Shown piece by piece: positions 50,301-58,650 of a stretch of DNA of 64,000 bases (position 1 is its first letter; the number at the start of each line of letters is the position of its first letter). The notes below the pieces were generated by a model. That model had not been told where the DNA came from, did no database searches, and saw only the letters and a list, made by a program, of their open reading frames with translations. Source of the stretch: Micromonospora arborensis (GTDB lineage: Bacteria > Actinomycetota > Actinomycetes > Mycobacteriales > Micromonosporaceae); NCBI RefSeq assembly GCF_003205615.1, contig NZ_PYBV01000013.1, positions 26,190 to 90,189 on the forward strand, read 5' to 3'. A program made the translations under genes and the position numbers.

Positions 50301-51046
50301 ACGGCGACGTACTCCCGCAGGAAGCGGGCGGCGGCCGGCCAGTCGGCGCGGCCGAGCTTCTCGCCCAGCCGGGCCAGCTCGACCGGGCCCACGCCGCGTT
50401 CGGCGGCGCGCATGAGCAGGTCGCGCAGCTGACCGGCGAAGGCTCGGGTCCGTAGGGCCGGGCGCAGGTCGGTCGGCCAGCCGACCGGGTCGTCCTCGGG
50501 CTCCTCGCCCACGACGTCCAGCAGCTCACGGATGATCAGATCCTGCTCGGGACCGGTGAGCAGCCGGGGCGAAGGCTCGCCTCGTTCGGCGGCGGCTCGG
50601 CGGAGCAGCCCGAAGGCGTACGCCGGGAAGGTGCGCACCAGCGGCTCGCGGAGCACCCGGTGGCCGTCCCGCGTGACGCGGGCCTCGATGCGCTGCCGTA
50701 GCGCGGTAGCGCCTCGGCGGCCGAAGGTCAGCACCAGGATCCGTTCGGGGTCGACCCCCTCGGCCACCCGGGCGGCGACCGCCTCGACCAGCGTGCTGGT
50801 CTTGCCGGTGCCCGGGCCGCCGAGCACCAGCATCGGCCCGTCGGTGTGCCCGACCACCTCCGCCTGCACCGCGTCGACCCGCAGACCCGCCCCGTCGGTG
50901 GGCAGGACAGCACCCATGGACGCGCCACCACCGCCAACGACGGCACCACCGTCCATCGCGGTGCCAACGTCGGCCACGGTGCCGCCGCCCGGCCCGCCCC
51001 CCGGCGCCGACCCCCCGGCCCGCCGCACCAACCGGTACGCCTGCAT
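47366..51046 (-). CDS. adnA: AdnA-type helicase-nuclease subunit with [4Fe-4S] nuclease
   Basis: This is a 1226-residue partner of AdnB. The N-terminal UvrD-like module has Walker A LVLGGPGTGKTST near residue 75 and motif VI FHVAISRAR. The C-terminal nuclease has the residues RLVVIDLKTGK and four cysteines, one near residue 976 (ALRCSLRW) and three at the end (C-x2-C-x5-C, about residues 1196-1205), as in AddB-type iron-sulfur nucleases. Between the helicase and nuclease lies a Thr/Asn/Gly/Ser/Pro repeat linker of about 60 residues (bases 48400-48540). The first 45 residues are a Gly-rich extension. Coupled to adnB by GTGA. Confidence 0.93.
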   Translation of the reverse strand: MQAYRLVRRAGGSAPGGGPGGGTVADVGTAMDGGAVVGGGGASMGAVLPTDGAGLRVDAVQAEVVGHTDGPMLVLGGPGTGKTSTLVEAVAARVAEGVDPERILVLTFGRRGATALRQRIEARVTRDGHRVLREPLVRTFPAYAFGLLRRAAAERGEPSPRLLTGPEQDLIIRELLDVVGEEPEDDPVGWPTDLRPALRTRAFAGQLRDLLMRAAERGVGPVELARLGEKLGRADWPAAARFLREYVAVLALRDVSNRGSIAYDPAELVRAATGLLRDDEELLTAERRRLAHVYLDELADTDPAQLELLSVIAGGGKSLVAFADPDSSTYAFRGADPAGVTTFPHRFRTASGAPAAQVLLTTSYRAGPALLAAIARLGRRLRGPAAHRRLHPLPDAPPGVVEVHTFRSATSEAAWLAHALRSAHLLDGVPWSRMAVLVRSTALQLPTLRRALHAAGVPTVVHGEDLPLHLQPAVAPLLLLLRCALEPDRLDEEAAVALLHSSLGGADPLAERRLRQGLRVLALAGGDRRPSGELIVEALRDPEELADIDRRWAEPAQAVAGLLAIAREAAARPGATAEDVLWAVWHASGLAERWAGAINQGRPAAGEGDLARRRRAEAADRDLDAVLVLFDAAARFTDRLPGARTEVFLDHVLAQDLPADTIAPTADRGAAVRLLTAHAAKGLEWDLVAVAGVQEGIWPDLRLRGSLLGSERLVDVLAGRSVDGATAANVVGQTSALLDEERRLFHVAISRARHRLLVSAVASAAVGGDDHEEQPSRFLHELGPTTPPTPPSAAGPVDPTAPPGPRTGPQSVDSASGSAGAPTSGDGAIEDASHGATEGAGSSPTNGPANGATNNPTSGPTSSPTSGATNNLTSGEGDGDGEGDRPGALPVTRPPRALTLPALVAELRTAITDPAAPAGRRRAAAAELARLAAAGVPGAHPDDWWGLRGLSDDRPLVDEGDPVRVTPSAMESALRCSLRWLLERHGGSGPTSTAQGVGNLVHAAAMLAEDASADRGALLDYVAARFDAIELAARWMAGPERERAEAMVDKLLRWLATNPRRLLAIEHEFAVRLDDPNRPVDLTGRVDRLEVDEAGRLVVIDLKTGKSTAVTGTELAEHPQLGAYQAAVEAGAFAEFGDESGGAALVQLGTSAKDAREQNQPAAGEGPAAGWATALVRRTADTMAAATFAAVANSKCRVCPVRTSCPVSGQGRQVVEPPTVRGPENP

Positions 51047-51145
51047 CAGCTCATCCCATCACGCCCATACGACACCAACCCACCCCCACCAACCCACCCC
51101 ACAACCCCACCCCGCTCCCCCAACCCCACCCCATCCACCTACGTC

Positions 51146-51200
51146 GATCATGGAGTTAGCGGCGCGACACGCCGACAGCGGCGCCGCTAACTCCATGATC
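51146..51200. repeat. GATC-ended intergenic hairpin element, copy 4
   Basis: Arms 51146-51165 (GATCATGGAGTTAGCGGCGC) and 51181-51200 are perfectly complementary over 20 bp, with a 15-nt loop. It lies between the adnA start and the 3' end of a LOG gene, downstream of a C-rich tract (51055-51140). This is the longest perfect stem of the set. Confidence 0.8.
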
Positions 51201-51250
51201 AACGGGCTGGAGGCGCCCGGGAGAGGGCAGGGAGGGAGGTGGGTCGGGGG

Positions 51251-51796
51251 TCAGGCTAGGCGGGACTCCAGGGCTTCCAGGGCCTCGGGGACCGAGGGTG
51301 CCACCGTCAGGAGGGCGCGGCCGGCAGGCTTGAGGAAGCGCTGGTCGGCCAACTGGTCCAGCCAGTCCAACAGGGGGCGGTAGAACCCGTCGGTGTCGAT
51401 CAGCACCATCGGCTTCGAGTGCAGGGCGAGGGTCGCGGTGGTCCAGACCTCGAACAACTCGTCCAGAGTGCCCAGCCCGCCGGGCAGCGTGAGGAACGCG
51501 TCCGACTTGTCGATCATCAGAGTCTTGCGGCTGGCCATCGAGTCGGTCACCACCAGCTCGTCCGAGGCCAGGTCGGCGACCTCCAGATCGACCAGTGACT
51601 GTGGGATCACCCCCAGGGTGCGCCCACCGGCAGATCGGGCGCCGTCCACCAGCGCACCCATCATGCCGACGCAGCCACCACCGCTGACCAGCGTGTGCCC
51701 GCGCCGGGCCAGTTCCGCGCCGGTCTCGGCGGCCAGGTCCAACCAGCGCTGATCGAGGGTGCGGGAGGAGGCGCAGAAGACACAGATCGCCGCCAT
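51251..51796 (-). CDS. LOG-family protein (TIGR00730)
   Basis: This is a 181-residue LOG-type protein with the diagnostic PGGLGTLDELFE motif and the GGGCVGMMGALVDGA nucleotide-binding segment. Members cleave cytokinin nucleotides or other nucleoside monophosphates to release the base. Its start ATG shares one base (TGATG) with the stop of the upstream LOG gene, so the two are coupled. The pairing of two different LOG proteins hints at complementary substrates. Confidence 0.92.
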   Translation of the reverse strand: MAAICVFCASSRTLDQRWLDLAAETGAELARRGHTLVSGGGCVGMMGALVDGARSAGGRTLGVIPQSLVDLEVADLASDELVVTDSMASRKTLMIDKSDAFLTLPGGLGTLDELFEVWTTATLALHSKPMVLIDTDGFYRPLLDWLDQLADQRFLKPAGRALLTVAPSVPEALEALESRLA

Positions 51797-52659
51797 CAGT
51801 TGTCCCTCGGCTGGTCGGCTGCCTGAACGGCTGCGGCCTGCTGGTCAGCGCCGGTGCGAGCGACGGCCTCGTCGCGGACCGCCTCCTGCTCGACGGAGAG
51901 CGCGGCCTCGGCCTCGACGATGTACCGGACCGCGGCGTTGACGTCGTCGGTCAGGCAGATCAGCTCCAGGTCGACCGGCCCGACCTTGCCGTCGGCGGCC
52001 ATCGTGTCGCGCATCCAGTCGAGCAGGCCCTGCCAGTAGGCGACCCCCATGAGCACCACCGGGAACCGGGTGACCTTGCCGGTCTGCACCAGGGTGAGCG
52101 CCTCGAACAGCTCATCCATGGTGCCGAACCCACCGGGCAGCACCACGAACGCCTGGGCGTACTTGACGAACATCGTCTTGCGGGCGAAGAAGTAACGGAA
52201 GTCGATGGCCAGGTCGACCCACTCGTTGATGCCCTGCTCGAACGGCAGCTCGATGCCGAGCCCGACGGAGAGCCCGCCCGCCTCGCTGGCGCCGCGGTTG
52301 GCGGCCTCCATCACTCCCGGCCCACCCCCGGTGATCACCGCGTAGCCGGCCCGGGCCAGCGCGCCACCCACCTGCTCGGCCAGCCGGCACTCCGCGCTGT
52401 CCGGTCCGCTGCGTGCGGAGCCGAACACGCTGACCGCCGGAGGCAGGTCGGCGAGGGTGTCGAAGCCTTCGACGAACTCGGAGAGGATGCGCAGCGCCCG
52501 CCAGGCGTCCCGGGTCTTCCAGTCGTCCCGCCCGCGTGAATCCAGCAACCGCTGGTCGGCGGTGCTGCTCGGAATCGCCCCTCTGCGCAGCGTGACCGCG
52601 CCCCGGTGCCGCTCCCGTCCCGGACCGCGACCGGCCTCCCGCCCGTTGCTCTGGCTCAT
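51796..52659 (-). CDS. LOG-family protein, longer form (TIGR00730)
   Basis: This is a 287-residue LOG-type protein with GGGPGVMEAANRGASEAGG and the signature LPGGFGTMDELFE, plus an N-terminal polar extension of about 60 residues (RRGAIPSSTADQRLLDSRG) and a helical, Gln/Ala-rich C-terminus. This longer form is common near dapE in actinobacteria. The ATG at 52659 is chosen over an earlier in-frame one because the extension before it is atypical; no strong ribosome site is visible for either. First gene of the two-gene LOG operon. Confidence 0.9.
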   Translation of the reverse strand: MSQSNGREAGRGPGRERHRGAVTLRRGAIPSSTADQRLLDSRGRDDWKTRDAWRALRILSEFVEGFDTLADLPPAVSVFGSARSGPDSAECRLAEQVGGALARAGYAVITGGGPGVMEAANRGASEAGGLSVGLGIELPFEQGINEWVDLAIDFRYFFARKTMFVKYAQAFVVLPGGFGTMDELFEALTLVQTGKVTRFPVVLMGVAYWQGLLDWMRDTMAADGKVGPVDLELICLTDDVNAAVRYIVEAEAALSVEQEAVRDEAVARTGADQQAAAVQAADQPRDN

Positions 52660-52768
52660 GGAGCAACCGTAGTGGAGCGACACCTGCCAGGTGCGCGGGG
52701 CGCGGACGCCGAGAAATAGTTCGGGATCATGGGCAACTATTCGACTCCCCCATACGTCTTACTATTCA

Positions 52769-52781
52769 CATACCGGGTATG
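52769..52781. promoter_or_regulatory. CATACC-G-GGTATG palindrome upstream of the 57-residue gene
   Basis: A perfect 13-bp palindrome lies about 33 bp before the GTG at 52814, in a lower-GC stretch that should contain the promoter. Almost the same palindrome recurs at 58651. Confidence 0.5.
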
Positions 52782-52813
52782 CCCGGGCGCGTGCCTTCGG
52801 GGGAGGAGACAGC

Positions 52814-52987
52814 GTGATCAGCAACAACGAGATGATCCGGATCCGTCGCCAGATGCAGCGACGGATCCGAGACGTGGTGGCCGAACGCCGCCGCACCCGC
52901 CAACAAGACCCAGCCCCCTCCACCCCCACCCCCACCCCCACCGGAGCTGATCAAGAGGTTTGCGTCGCCGACAACGGGCCCGGCTGA
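52814..52987 (+). CDS. Small basic protein (57 residues) ending in a hairpin element
   Basis: This is a 57-residue protein starting ISNNEMIRIRRQMQRRIRD, strongly basic and helical, then a Pro/Thr-rich tail. The GTG at 52814 has GGAGGAGA just upstream, so the N-terminal part is probably real. The last 13 codons lie in the GATC-ended repeat, and the stop codon falls within its 3' arm, so the C-terminus seems to derive from the repeat. No family is recognised. Confidence 0.5.
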   Translation: MISNNEMIRIRRQMQRRIRDVVAERRRTRQQDPAPSTPTPTPTGADQEVCVADNGPG

Positions 52988-53004
52988 CGCAAACCTCTTG
53001 ATCA
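52948..53004. repeat. GATC-ended intergenic hairpin element, copy 5
   Basis: Perfect 19-bp arms 52948-52966 (TGATCAAGAGGTTTGCGTC) and 52986-53004 enclose a 19-nt loop that can extend the stem by GCCG/CGGC. It lies between the small basic protein and the convergent dapE gene, and it is followed by a GGCGCGACC / GGGGCGCGGGC tandem stretch. Confidence 0.8.
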
Positions 53005-53076
53005 CCGGCGCGACCCGGGCGCGACCGGCGCGACCCGGGGCGGGGCGCGGGCGGGGCGCGGGCGGGGCGGGGGCAG

Positions 53077-54150
53077 TCAGGCTGGGGCTAGCCAGCGGTG
53101 CAGGGTTGCCGCGCCATCGCGGATCTTGCTGATCTCGACGTGCTCGTCCTTGTGGTGGGCGAGGTTGGGGTCGCCCGGGCCGAAGTTCAGCGCGGGGATA
53201 CCCATCGCCGCGAACCGGGCCACGTCCGTCCAGCCCAGCTTGCCGATCGGCGCCGCGCCCACCGCAGCCAGGAACTCCCTCGCCGGAGCCGCATCGAGCC
53301 CGGGGGCCGCACCGGCCGCCGCGTCGGTCACCGTCACCTCGAAGCCAGCGAACACCTCCCGCAGGTGTTCCTCCGCGGCGGCCGGGTCACGATCCGGCGC
53401 GTACCGGTAGTTGACCTCGATCTCGCAATGATCGGGGATCACGTTGCCGGCGACGCCACCGACGATCCGCACCGCGTTCATGCCCTCGCGGAAGTCACAC
53501 CCCTCGATCGTGACCCGCCGCGCCTCGTACGTCTGGAGGCGCCGCAGCACCTCGCCGGCCGCGTGGATGGCGTTCACACCGTGCCAGGAGCGCGCCGCGT
53601 GCGCCCGCTCACCCGTGGTCGTCACGACGGCCCGCATGGTGCCCTGGCAACCGGCCTCGACGATGCCGTACGTCGGCTCCAGCAGCACCGCGAAGTCCGC
53701 CTCCAGCCACTCCGGGTACGCCTGGCCGACCAGGGTCAGCCCGTTGTACCGCGACTCGATCTCTTCAGCCTCGTAGAAGAAGTACGTCACGTCGTAGCGC
53801 GGATCGGGCAGCGTCGCCGCCAGGTGCAGCGCGTAGGCGACGCCGGACTTCATGTCGGAGGTACCGCAGCCGTACATCAGGTCGCCGCGCATGGTCGACG
53901 GGAAGTTGTTGTTCAGCGGCACCGTGTCGAGGTGCCCGGCCAGCACGACGCGCTGCGACCGACCGAGGTCGGTGCGCGCCATCACGGTGTTGCCGTGCCG
54001 GTGGGTGGTGAGGTGCGGTACGCCCCGCAGCACCTCTTCGACGCAGTCGGCGATCACCTTCTCGTTGAGGGACACGGACTCTATGTCGACCAGAGCGCGC
54101 GTCAGCTGCACCGGATCGGCGAGGACCTCGGGGGTCAGCGGGTTCTCCAT
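53077..54150 (-). CDS. dapE: Succinyl-diaminopimelate desuccinylase
   Basis: This is a 357-residue M20 deacylase, which removes succinate from N-succinyl-LL-diaminopimelate in lysine and cell-wall synthesis. The metal-binding HLDTVP region with the following D ([13 protein letters not shown]), the CGTSDMKSG motif with the bridging Asp, [11 protein letters not shown] for the catalytic Glu pair, and the C-terminal HHKDEHVE are all present. ATG 54150 is chosen; a GTG at 54159 is equally possible, since AAGG lies nearer to it. It is divergent from dapD across about 78 bp, so both probably share a control region. Confidence 0.93.
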   Translation of the reverse strand: MENPLTPEVLADPVQLTRALVDIESVSLNEKVIADCVEEVLRGVPHLTTHRHGNTVMARTDLGRSQRVVLAGHLDTVPLNNNFPSTMRGDLMYGCGTSDMKSGVAYALHLAATLPDPRYDVTYFFYEAEEIESRYNGLTLVGQAYPEWLEADFAVLLEPTYGIVEAGCQGTMRAVVTTTGERAHAARSWHGVNAIHAAGEVLRRLQTYEARRVTIEGCDFREGMNAVRIVGGVAGNVIPDHCEIEVNYRYAPDRDPAAAEEHLREVFAGFEVTVTDAAAGAAPGLDAAPAREFLAAVGAAPIGKLGWTDVARFAAMGIPALNFGPGDPNLAHHKDEHVEISKIRDGAATLHRWLAPA

Positions 54151-54228
54151 GGTTCGCACGGTACCTTCAGGTTTGTCAGCGCGAGGAGCGAGCCGAGGCC
54201 AACCCGGCTGCGACCGAGAGGTGTAACA

Positions 54229-55188
54229 GTGACGTCCGCAGATTCCGCCTGGGGCATCGGCCTGGCCACGGTCACCACAGACGAGCAGGTGCTCGACACC
54301 TGGTACCCGACGGGCAAGCTGGGCCTGGGCGAACTGCCGCTGGTCGCCGGTGAGGACGAGTCGGACGTGCTCGACCTGCCGCCGGCCGCGCTCGGGGACC
54401 GGTCACTGCCCGGTCTGCGTACCGTCCAGGTGGTCACCGTGATCGGCTCGCTGGACGACCCGATCAAGGACGCCCCCGACGCGTACCTCCGGTTGCACCT
54501 GCTCTCCCACCGCCTGGTCCGACCCAACCAGCTCAACCTCGACGGCATCTTCGGCAAGCTGGCCAACGTGGCCTGGACGTCCGCCGGGCCGTGCCCCCCG
54601 GAGCGGGTGGACGAGCTGCGGGTGATCGAGCGGGCGGCCGGCCGCCACCTGGCGGTGTACGGGGTGGACAAGTTCCCCCGGATGACCGACTACGTGGTCC
54701 CCGCCGGGGTGCGGATCGCCGACGCCGACCGGGTCCGCCTGGGAGCGCACCTGGCCGCCGGCACCACCGTGATGCACGAGGGCTTCGTGAACTTCAACGC
54801 CGGCACGGTCGGCACCTCGATGGTCGAGGGGCGGATCGTGCAGGGTGTGCTGGTCGGCGACGGTTCCGACATCGGCGGCGGGGCCTCCATCATGGGCACC
54901 CTCTCCGGCGGCGGCACCGACAGGATCAGCATCGGCGAGCGGAGCCTGGTCGGCGCGAACGCCGGCGTCGGGATCTCGCTCGGCGACGACTGTGTGGTCG
55001 AGGCCGGCTGCTACATCACCGCGGCGTCGAAGATCACGCTTCCCGACGGCCGGGTGGTCAAGGGCCGGGAACTCTCCGGCGTCGACGGCCTGCTGTTCTG
55101 GCGCAACTCGGTGACCGGCGCGCTGGAGGCCCGGCCGCGCACCGGCCGGGGCATCGAGCTCAACGCCGCCCTGCACGCCAACGACTGA
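54229..55188 (+). CDS. dapD: 2,3,4,5-tetrahydropyridine-2,6-dicarboxylate N-succinyltransferase
   Basis: This is a 319-residue left-handed parallel beta-helix acyltransferase of the actinobacterial DapD type. The hexapeptide repeats run from about residue 160 to 285 ([27 protein letters not shown], then [17 protein letters not shown]). It makes N-succinyl-2-amino-6-oxopimelate in the succinylase branch of lysine synthesis, and partners with dapE (divergent) and dapC (8 kb away). The GTG at 54229 has GAGAGG upstream. Identity is firm. Confidence 0.95.
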   Translation: MTSADSAWGIGLATVTTDEQVLDTWYPTGKLGLGELPLVAGEDESDVLDLPPAALGDRSLPGLRTVQVVTVIGSLDDPIKDAPDAYLRLHLLSHRLVRPNQLNLDGIFGKLANVAWTSAGPCPPERVDELRVIERAAGRHLAVYGVDKFPRMTDYVVPAGVRIADADRVRLGAHLAAGTTVMHEGFVNFNAGTVGTSMVEGRIVQGVLVGDGSDIGGGASIMGTLSGGGTDRISIGERSLVGANAGVGISLGDDCVVEAGCYITAASKITLPDGRVVKGRELSGVDGLLFWRNSVTGALEARPRTGRGIELNAALHAND

Positions 55189-55198
55189 CGGACCCGCC

Positions 55199-55225
55199 GG
55201 GTCCGCGGCGCTCGGCCGCGGACCC
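55199..55225. terminator. Terminator between dapD and the subtilase gene
   Basis: GGGTCCGCGGC (55199-55209) and GCCGCGGACCC (55215-55225) form a perfect 11-bp stem with a five-base loop between two convergent stop codons. Confidence 0.85.
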
Positions 55226-55239
55226 GACAGGGGTACGCC

Positions 55240-58200
55240 TCAGCGCAACCGGTACGCCTGGATGATCTTTGCGGTCACCGTGTTGCCGGCGGCGTCGCGG
55301 GCGGTGGCACGCAGCGACACGTGGCCGGTGCCGGCCGGATGGCGCAACAGGGCTGACCAGCCGTCGGCGGAGGTGCGGACCAGCCTCGCCTTGCCCCAGG
55401 TCTTCCCGCTGTCGTACGACACGTCGACGGCGAGCTTCTCCACCCGGGCGGCCCGCGCACCGGGCTGCGGGTGCACCCGCACCGGGACGACGAAGTCCTG
55501 ACCGGCCGGCGCGCTGTTGTCGACCCGCAACGGCGGCGCGAAGCCCACCGCCGACAGGGGCAGTCGGGCCGGCGTGTCACCGGCGACGTGCCCCGACCGG
55601 AAGGTCCAGCTGGATTCCACCTCGGTGCTCAGGTCGGTGAAGCTCCGCTTCGACGACGTGACGAGCTGGTAGTCCGCCCTACCCGGCGGCACGGTGAACT
55701 CTCCGTAGCCGGCGTACTCACTCTCGCCGACCAGCTTGCCGTCGCGCCAGAGCTTGGTGTGCTCGCTGTCGCTCAGCGAACCGCCCGGGTGCCCGGCCGC
55801 GTCGCTGAACATCGGCACGTCGACCAGGATGGTGTCGCCGGTGCGGGTGACGCTCTGGTGCGGCCAGCGCGGGGTCGGGAAGGACGGTGCGTACGGCGCC
55901 TGGTTCCAGTTCTCCTGCACCGTCCGCCCGGCCCGGTACGCGGTGGGGGTGGAGAAGAGCGCCGCCTGCGCGTTCAACCAGCCGTCCTCGTCCCGCGTTC
56001 CGAAGTAGATGTCGGATTCCCACTTCACACCCTTGGTGTTGTAGTACTCGACCCGTTGGCCGGGCACGGCGGTGGGCAGGATCAGGGCGGAGCCGCCGAC
56101 GTTGTACTCCAGCACGGGGTACACGGTCCGCTCGGCCTCCACGCCCGGGTCGCCACCGCGGAACCGGTGCACGACGGTGGCCAGGTCCCGTCGGGTGTAG
56201 TCGCGGACGAACCCGGTGGGCACCCGGCCAGGGATCGCTTCGGCCAGCGCGTACAGGTACGGGCTGTTGGCCGTGTCCGGCTTGATCCACTGGCTGCTGA
56301 CGGTGGCGACGAACCGGTCGGCGGAGACCGGCTTGCCGAGTTGACCACTGGTCAGGCCGGTGAACGTTTCCGCCCAGATCCCGATGCCGTACCCGCTGCC
56401 GTCCTCGGCCGTGAAGTTGCCGCTGACGTCGATCAGTACCGGGGCGGCGGTCCGGTCCGGAACGGTCACCCGTACCGGCTTGGTCCGGCGGGCGTCCACG
56501 ACGATCCGGGTGTCCTGGTCGATGGTCACCTCAGGTTGCGCCAACAGGGACATCCCGCCCTGCTCATCCTCCGGTGCGGGCTCGAAGACGACGCCATTCA
56601 GGCCGTAGCGCCCCTTGGGCAACCGCACGGTGGCCACCCCGTCCGAGCTGACGAGATCCCAGTGGGCGAAGGTGTCCATCCCGACCAGGGTGGTCCAGTG
56701 GTCCGCGGTGCGCTCGCCTGCGCGATCCAGGTGCTCCACGGTCAGCGTGTAGCTCTCCACCTCCCGGTCCACGGCCAGCGGGGTGACCGCGACCGCCGCC
56801 CCGGAGCGGGCCACGATCCGTCCGGTCCAGTAACCGTCGGCGTTGCCGAGGCGGGTGTCCGCGGTGACCGTGGTGCCGGCGGTGCCAGCGGCCGGCACGG
56901 TGACCTGGCCAGCCGCGAGGGTGAACATGCCGGCGGGGGCCTGCTGCCCATCGGGTCCGGTCACTTCGAGGGTGAGATCCAGGGTGATCGGGTCCGGGCC
57001 GTCGTTCCGCCAGCCGACCTCGCGGGCGACCGGGGTGTCGTCGTTGTGCGGCCAGGCCGGTTGCCCGAAGGAGATGCTGACCGGGGCGCTGACGACCCGC
57101 TGGGTGATTGCCCTGGCCACGTCGACCCGGCCGGCACCCTGCTGGAACGCGGTCTGCTCCGGGTGCGGCTTCGCCGAGGCCATCAGGGTGGCCTTGAGCT
57201 GTGCCCCCGCCCAGCCGGAGTGCTGCTGGGCGAGCAGCGCCACCGCGCCGGTGACGTGCGGCGCGGCCATCGAGGTGCCGGAGACCGAGACGTACGCGTC
57301 TCCCACCGGCGCGCCGAGTTCGGTGCCGTCGCCGCGGGCGGCGACGATGTCCACCCCGGGAGCGGTGATGTCCGGCTTCAGCCCGCCGTCGCCCACGCGG
57401 GGGCCGCGGCTGGAAAATTCGGCCAACGCGTCGTCGCGGTCCACCGCGCCCACCGCCAACGCGGAGTCCGCGGTGCCCGGCGAGCCGACCGAGCCGTCCG
57501 AGCCGTCGTTGCCGGAGGAGATCACGAAGAGCGCGCCGGTCTGCGCGGTCAGCGACTCGACCGCCGCCTCCAGCGGGTCGACGTCGGGCGTGTCGGACCC
57601 GGTCAGGCTCATGTTGATCACGTCGGCGTGCTGGTCGACGGCAGCCCACTGCATGCCGGCCAGGATCGCCGAGTCCGAACAGCCCTGGTTCTCGCAGACC
57701 TTGCCGGAGAGCAGCGTGGCGTCCGGGGCGACACCTCGGTACTTGCCGCCTGAGGCTGCGCCGCTGCCCGCGATGATCGAGGCGACGTGGGTGCCGTGGC
57801 CGACCGTGTCACCGGCCTCGGTGACCTCGGTGAAATTCCGCGATTCCGCGACCCGGCCGGTCAGGTCGGGGTGGTTGGCGTCCACGCCGGTGTCCAGCAC
57901 CGCGACGCGGACGCCCTGGCCGGTGAATCCGGCCTGGTGCGCGGCCGGCGCGCCGATCTGCGGCACGCTGTGGTCCAGGGTGACCCGTCGGCGGCCGTCG
58001 AGCCAGATCCGGTCGGCAACCCCCGCCGTGCCGACCCGGGCACCGTCGCTGGTGCCGGTGAGCGTCGCCCAGATCGCCGTGGCCCGCCCCTTGTCCGCCG
58101 TCGCGGCGACACCGTCGATCGCGGGCAACTGCGCGGTGACGGTCAGCCCGGCGGGTGCTGCGGCGGCGCGCTGCCGCGCGCCCACACCGCCGGTGAGCAG

Positions 58201-58590
58201 CAGCGGCAGGCGGTCGCGGTGGGCGTCGTCGTAACCGGCGGCGATCAGCCCGGTCACGTCGAACAGTCGCCGGTCGACCCGACCGGAGCGGATCAGCGGC
58301 AGGGCGTCCTGCGGCAGCACGGTGAGTTGGCCGCGGTCGCGGGTGGTGAGGAAGCGCAGATGAGTACGACCGGGGGCCGGCTGGACGGCGGCGGAACCGG
58401 AAGCGGTGACGGAGATCCGGTCGCCGGTGAGCAGGGTGACCGTCTTCGTGGTGGCGGCGCCGATCGCGGTACGCGGGACGGCGTCGGGGGCGGTGTCGGT
58501 GGGTGGGCGGGCCACGGCCGTCGCCGGAATGCCCAGGACGAGAGCTGCCACGGCGGTGACTGCGATGGTCATTCTGCTGCGTCGATGCAA
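55240..58590 (-). CDS. Secreted S8-family (subtilisin-like) serine protease
   Basis: This is a 1116-residue secreted subtilase. The TTG at 58590 is chosen because GAGGAGG lies six bases upstream and the signal peptide begins right after it (HRRSRMTIAVTAVAALVLGIP, cleavage after ATAVA). The catalytic triad is complete: Asp near residue 232 (VAVLDTGVDANHPDL), His near 268 (GHGTHVASI), Ser near 440 (SGTSMAAPHV). A prodomain of about 170 residues precedes the catalytic domain. The C-terminal 600 residues are beta-rich with repeated Tyr/Trp, fitting a long extracellular multi-domain tail. A palindrome at 58651 lies in the promoter region. It probably degrades extracellular protein. Confidence 0.9.
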   Translation of the reverse strand: MHRRSRMTIAVTAVAALVLGIPATAVARPPTDTAPDAVPRTAIGAATTKTVTLLTGDRISVTASGSAAVQPAPGRTHLRFLTTRDRGQLTVLPQDALPLIRSGRVDRRLFDVTGLIAAGYDDAHRDRLPLLLTGGVGARQRAAAAPAGLTVTAQLPAIDGVAATADKGRATAIWATLTGTSDGARVGTAGVADRIWLDGRRRVTLDHSVPQIGAPAAHQAGFTGQGVRVAVLDTGVDANHPDLTGRVAESRNFTEVTEAGDTVGHGTHVASIIAGSGAASGGKYRGVAPDATLLSGKVCENQGCSDSAILAGMQWAAVDQHADVINMSLTGSDTPDVDPLEAAVESLTAQTGALFVISSGNDGSDGSVGSPGTADSALAVGAVDRDDALAEFSSRGPRVGDGGLKPDITAPGVDIVAARGDGTELGAPVGDAYVSVSGTSMAAPHVTGAVALLAQQHSGWAGAQLKATLMASAKPHPEQTAFQQGAGRVDVARAITQRVVSAPVSISFGQPAWPHNDDTPVAREVGWRNDGPDPITLDLTLEVTGPDGQQAPAGMFTLAAGQVTVPAAGTAGTTVTADTRLGNADGYWTGRIVARSGAAVAVTPLAVDREVESYTLTVEHLDRAGERTADHWTTLVGMDTFAHWDLVSSDGVATVRLPKGRYGLNGVVFEPAPEDEQGGMSLLAQPEVTIDQDTRIVVDARRTKPVRVTVPDRTAAPVLIDVSGNFTAEDGSGYGIGIWAETFTGLTSGQLGKPVSADRFVATVSSQWIKPDTANSPYLYALAEAIPGRVPTGFVRDYTRRDLATVVHRFRGGDPGVEAERTVYPVLEYNVGGSALILPTAVPGQRVEYYNTKGVKWESDIYFGTRDEDGWLNAQAALFSTPTAYRAGRTVQENWNQAPYAPSFPTPRWPHQSVTRTGDTILVDVPMFSDAAGHPGGSLSDSEHTKLWRDGKLVGESEYAGYGEFTVPPGRADYQLVTSSKRSFTDLSTEVESSWTFRSGHVAGDTPARLPLSAVGFAPPLRVDNSAPAGQDFVVPVRVHPQPGARAARVEKLAVDVSYDSGKTWGKARLVRTSADGWSALLRHPAGTGHVSLRATARDAAGNTVTAKIIQAYRLR

Positions 58591-58650
58591 CGGATCCTCC
58601 TCGTTGGAGCGTTGATTCCCATGAGAGGTACATTGACCGCCGTCAGTATT

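Noticed and set aside
53016..53076. Separate tandem repeat element
   Set aside because: Only two or three imperfect GGGGCGCGGGC units are present, too few to call a repeat array.
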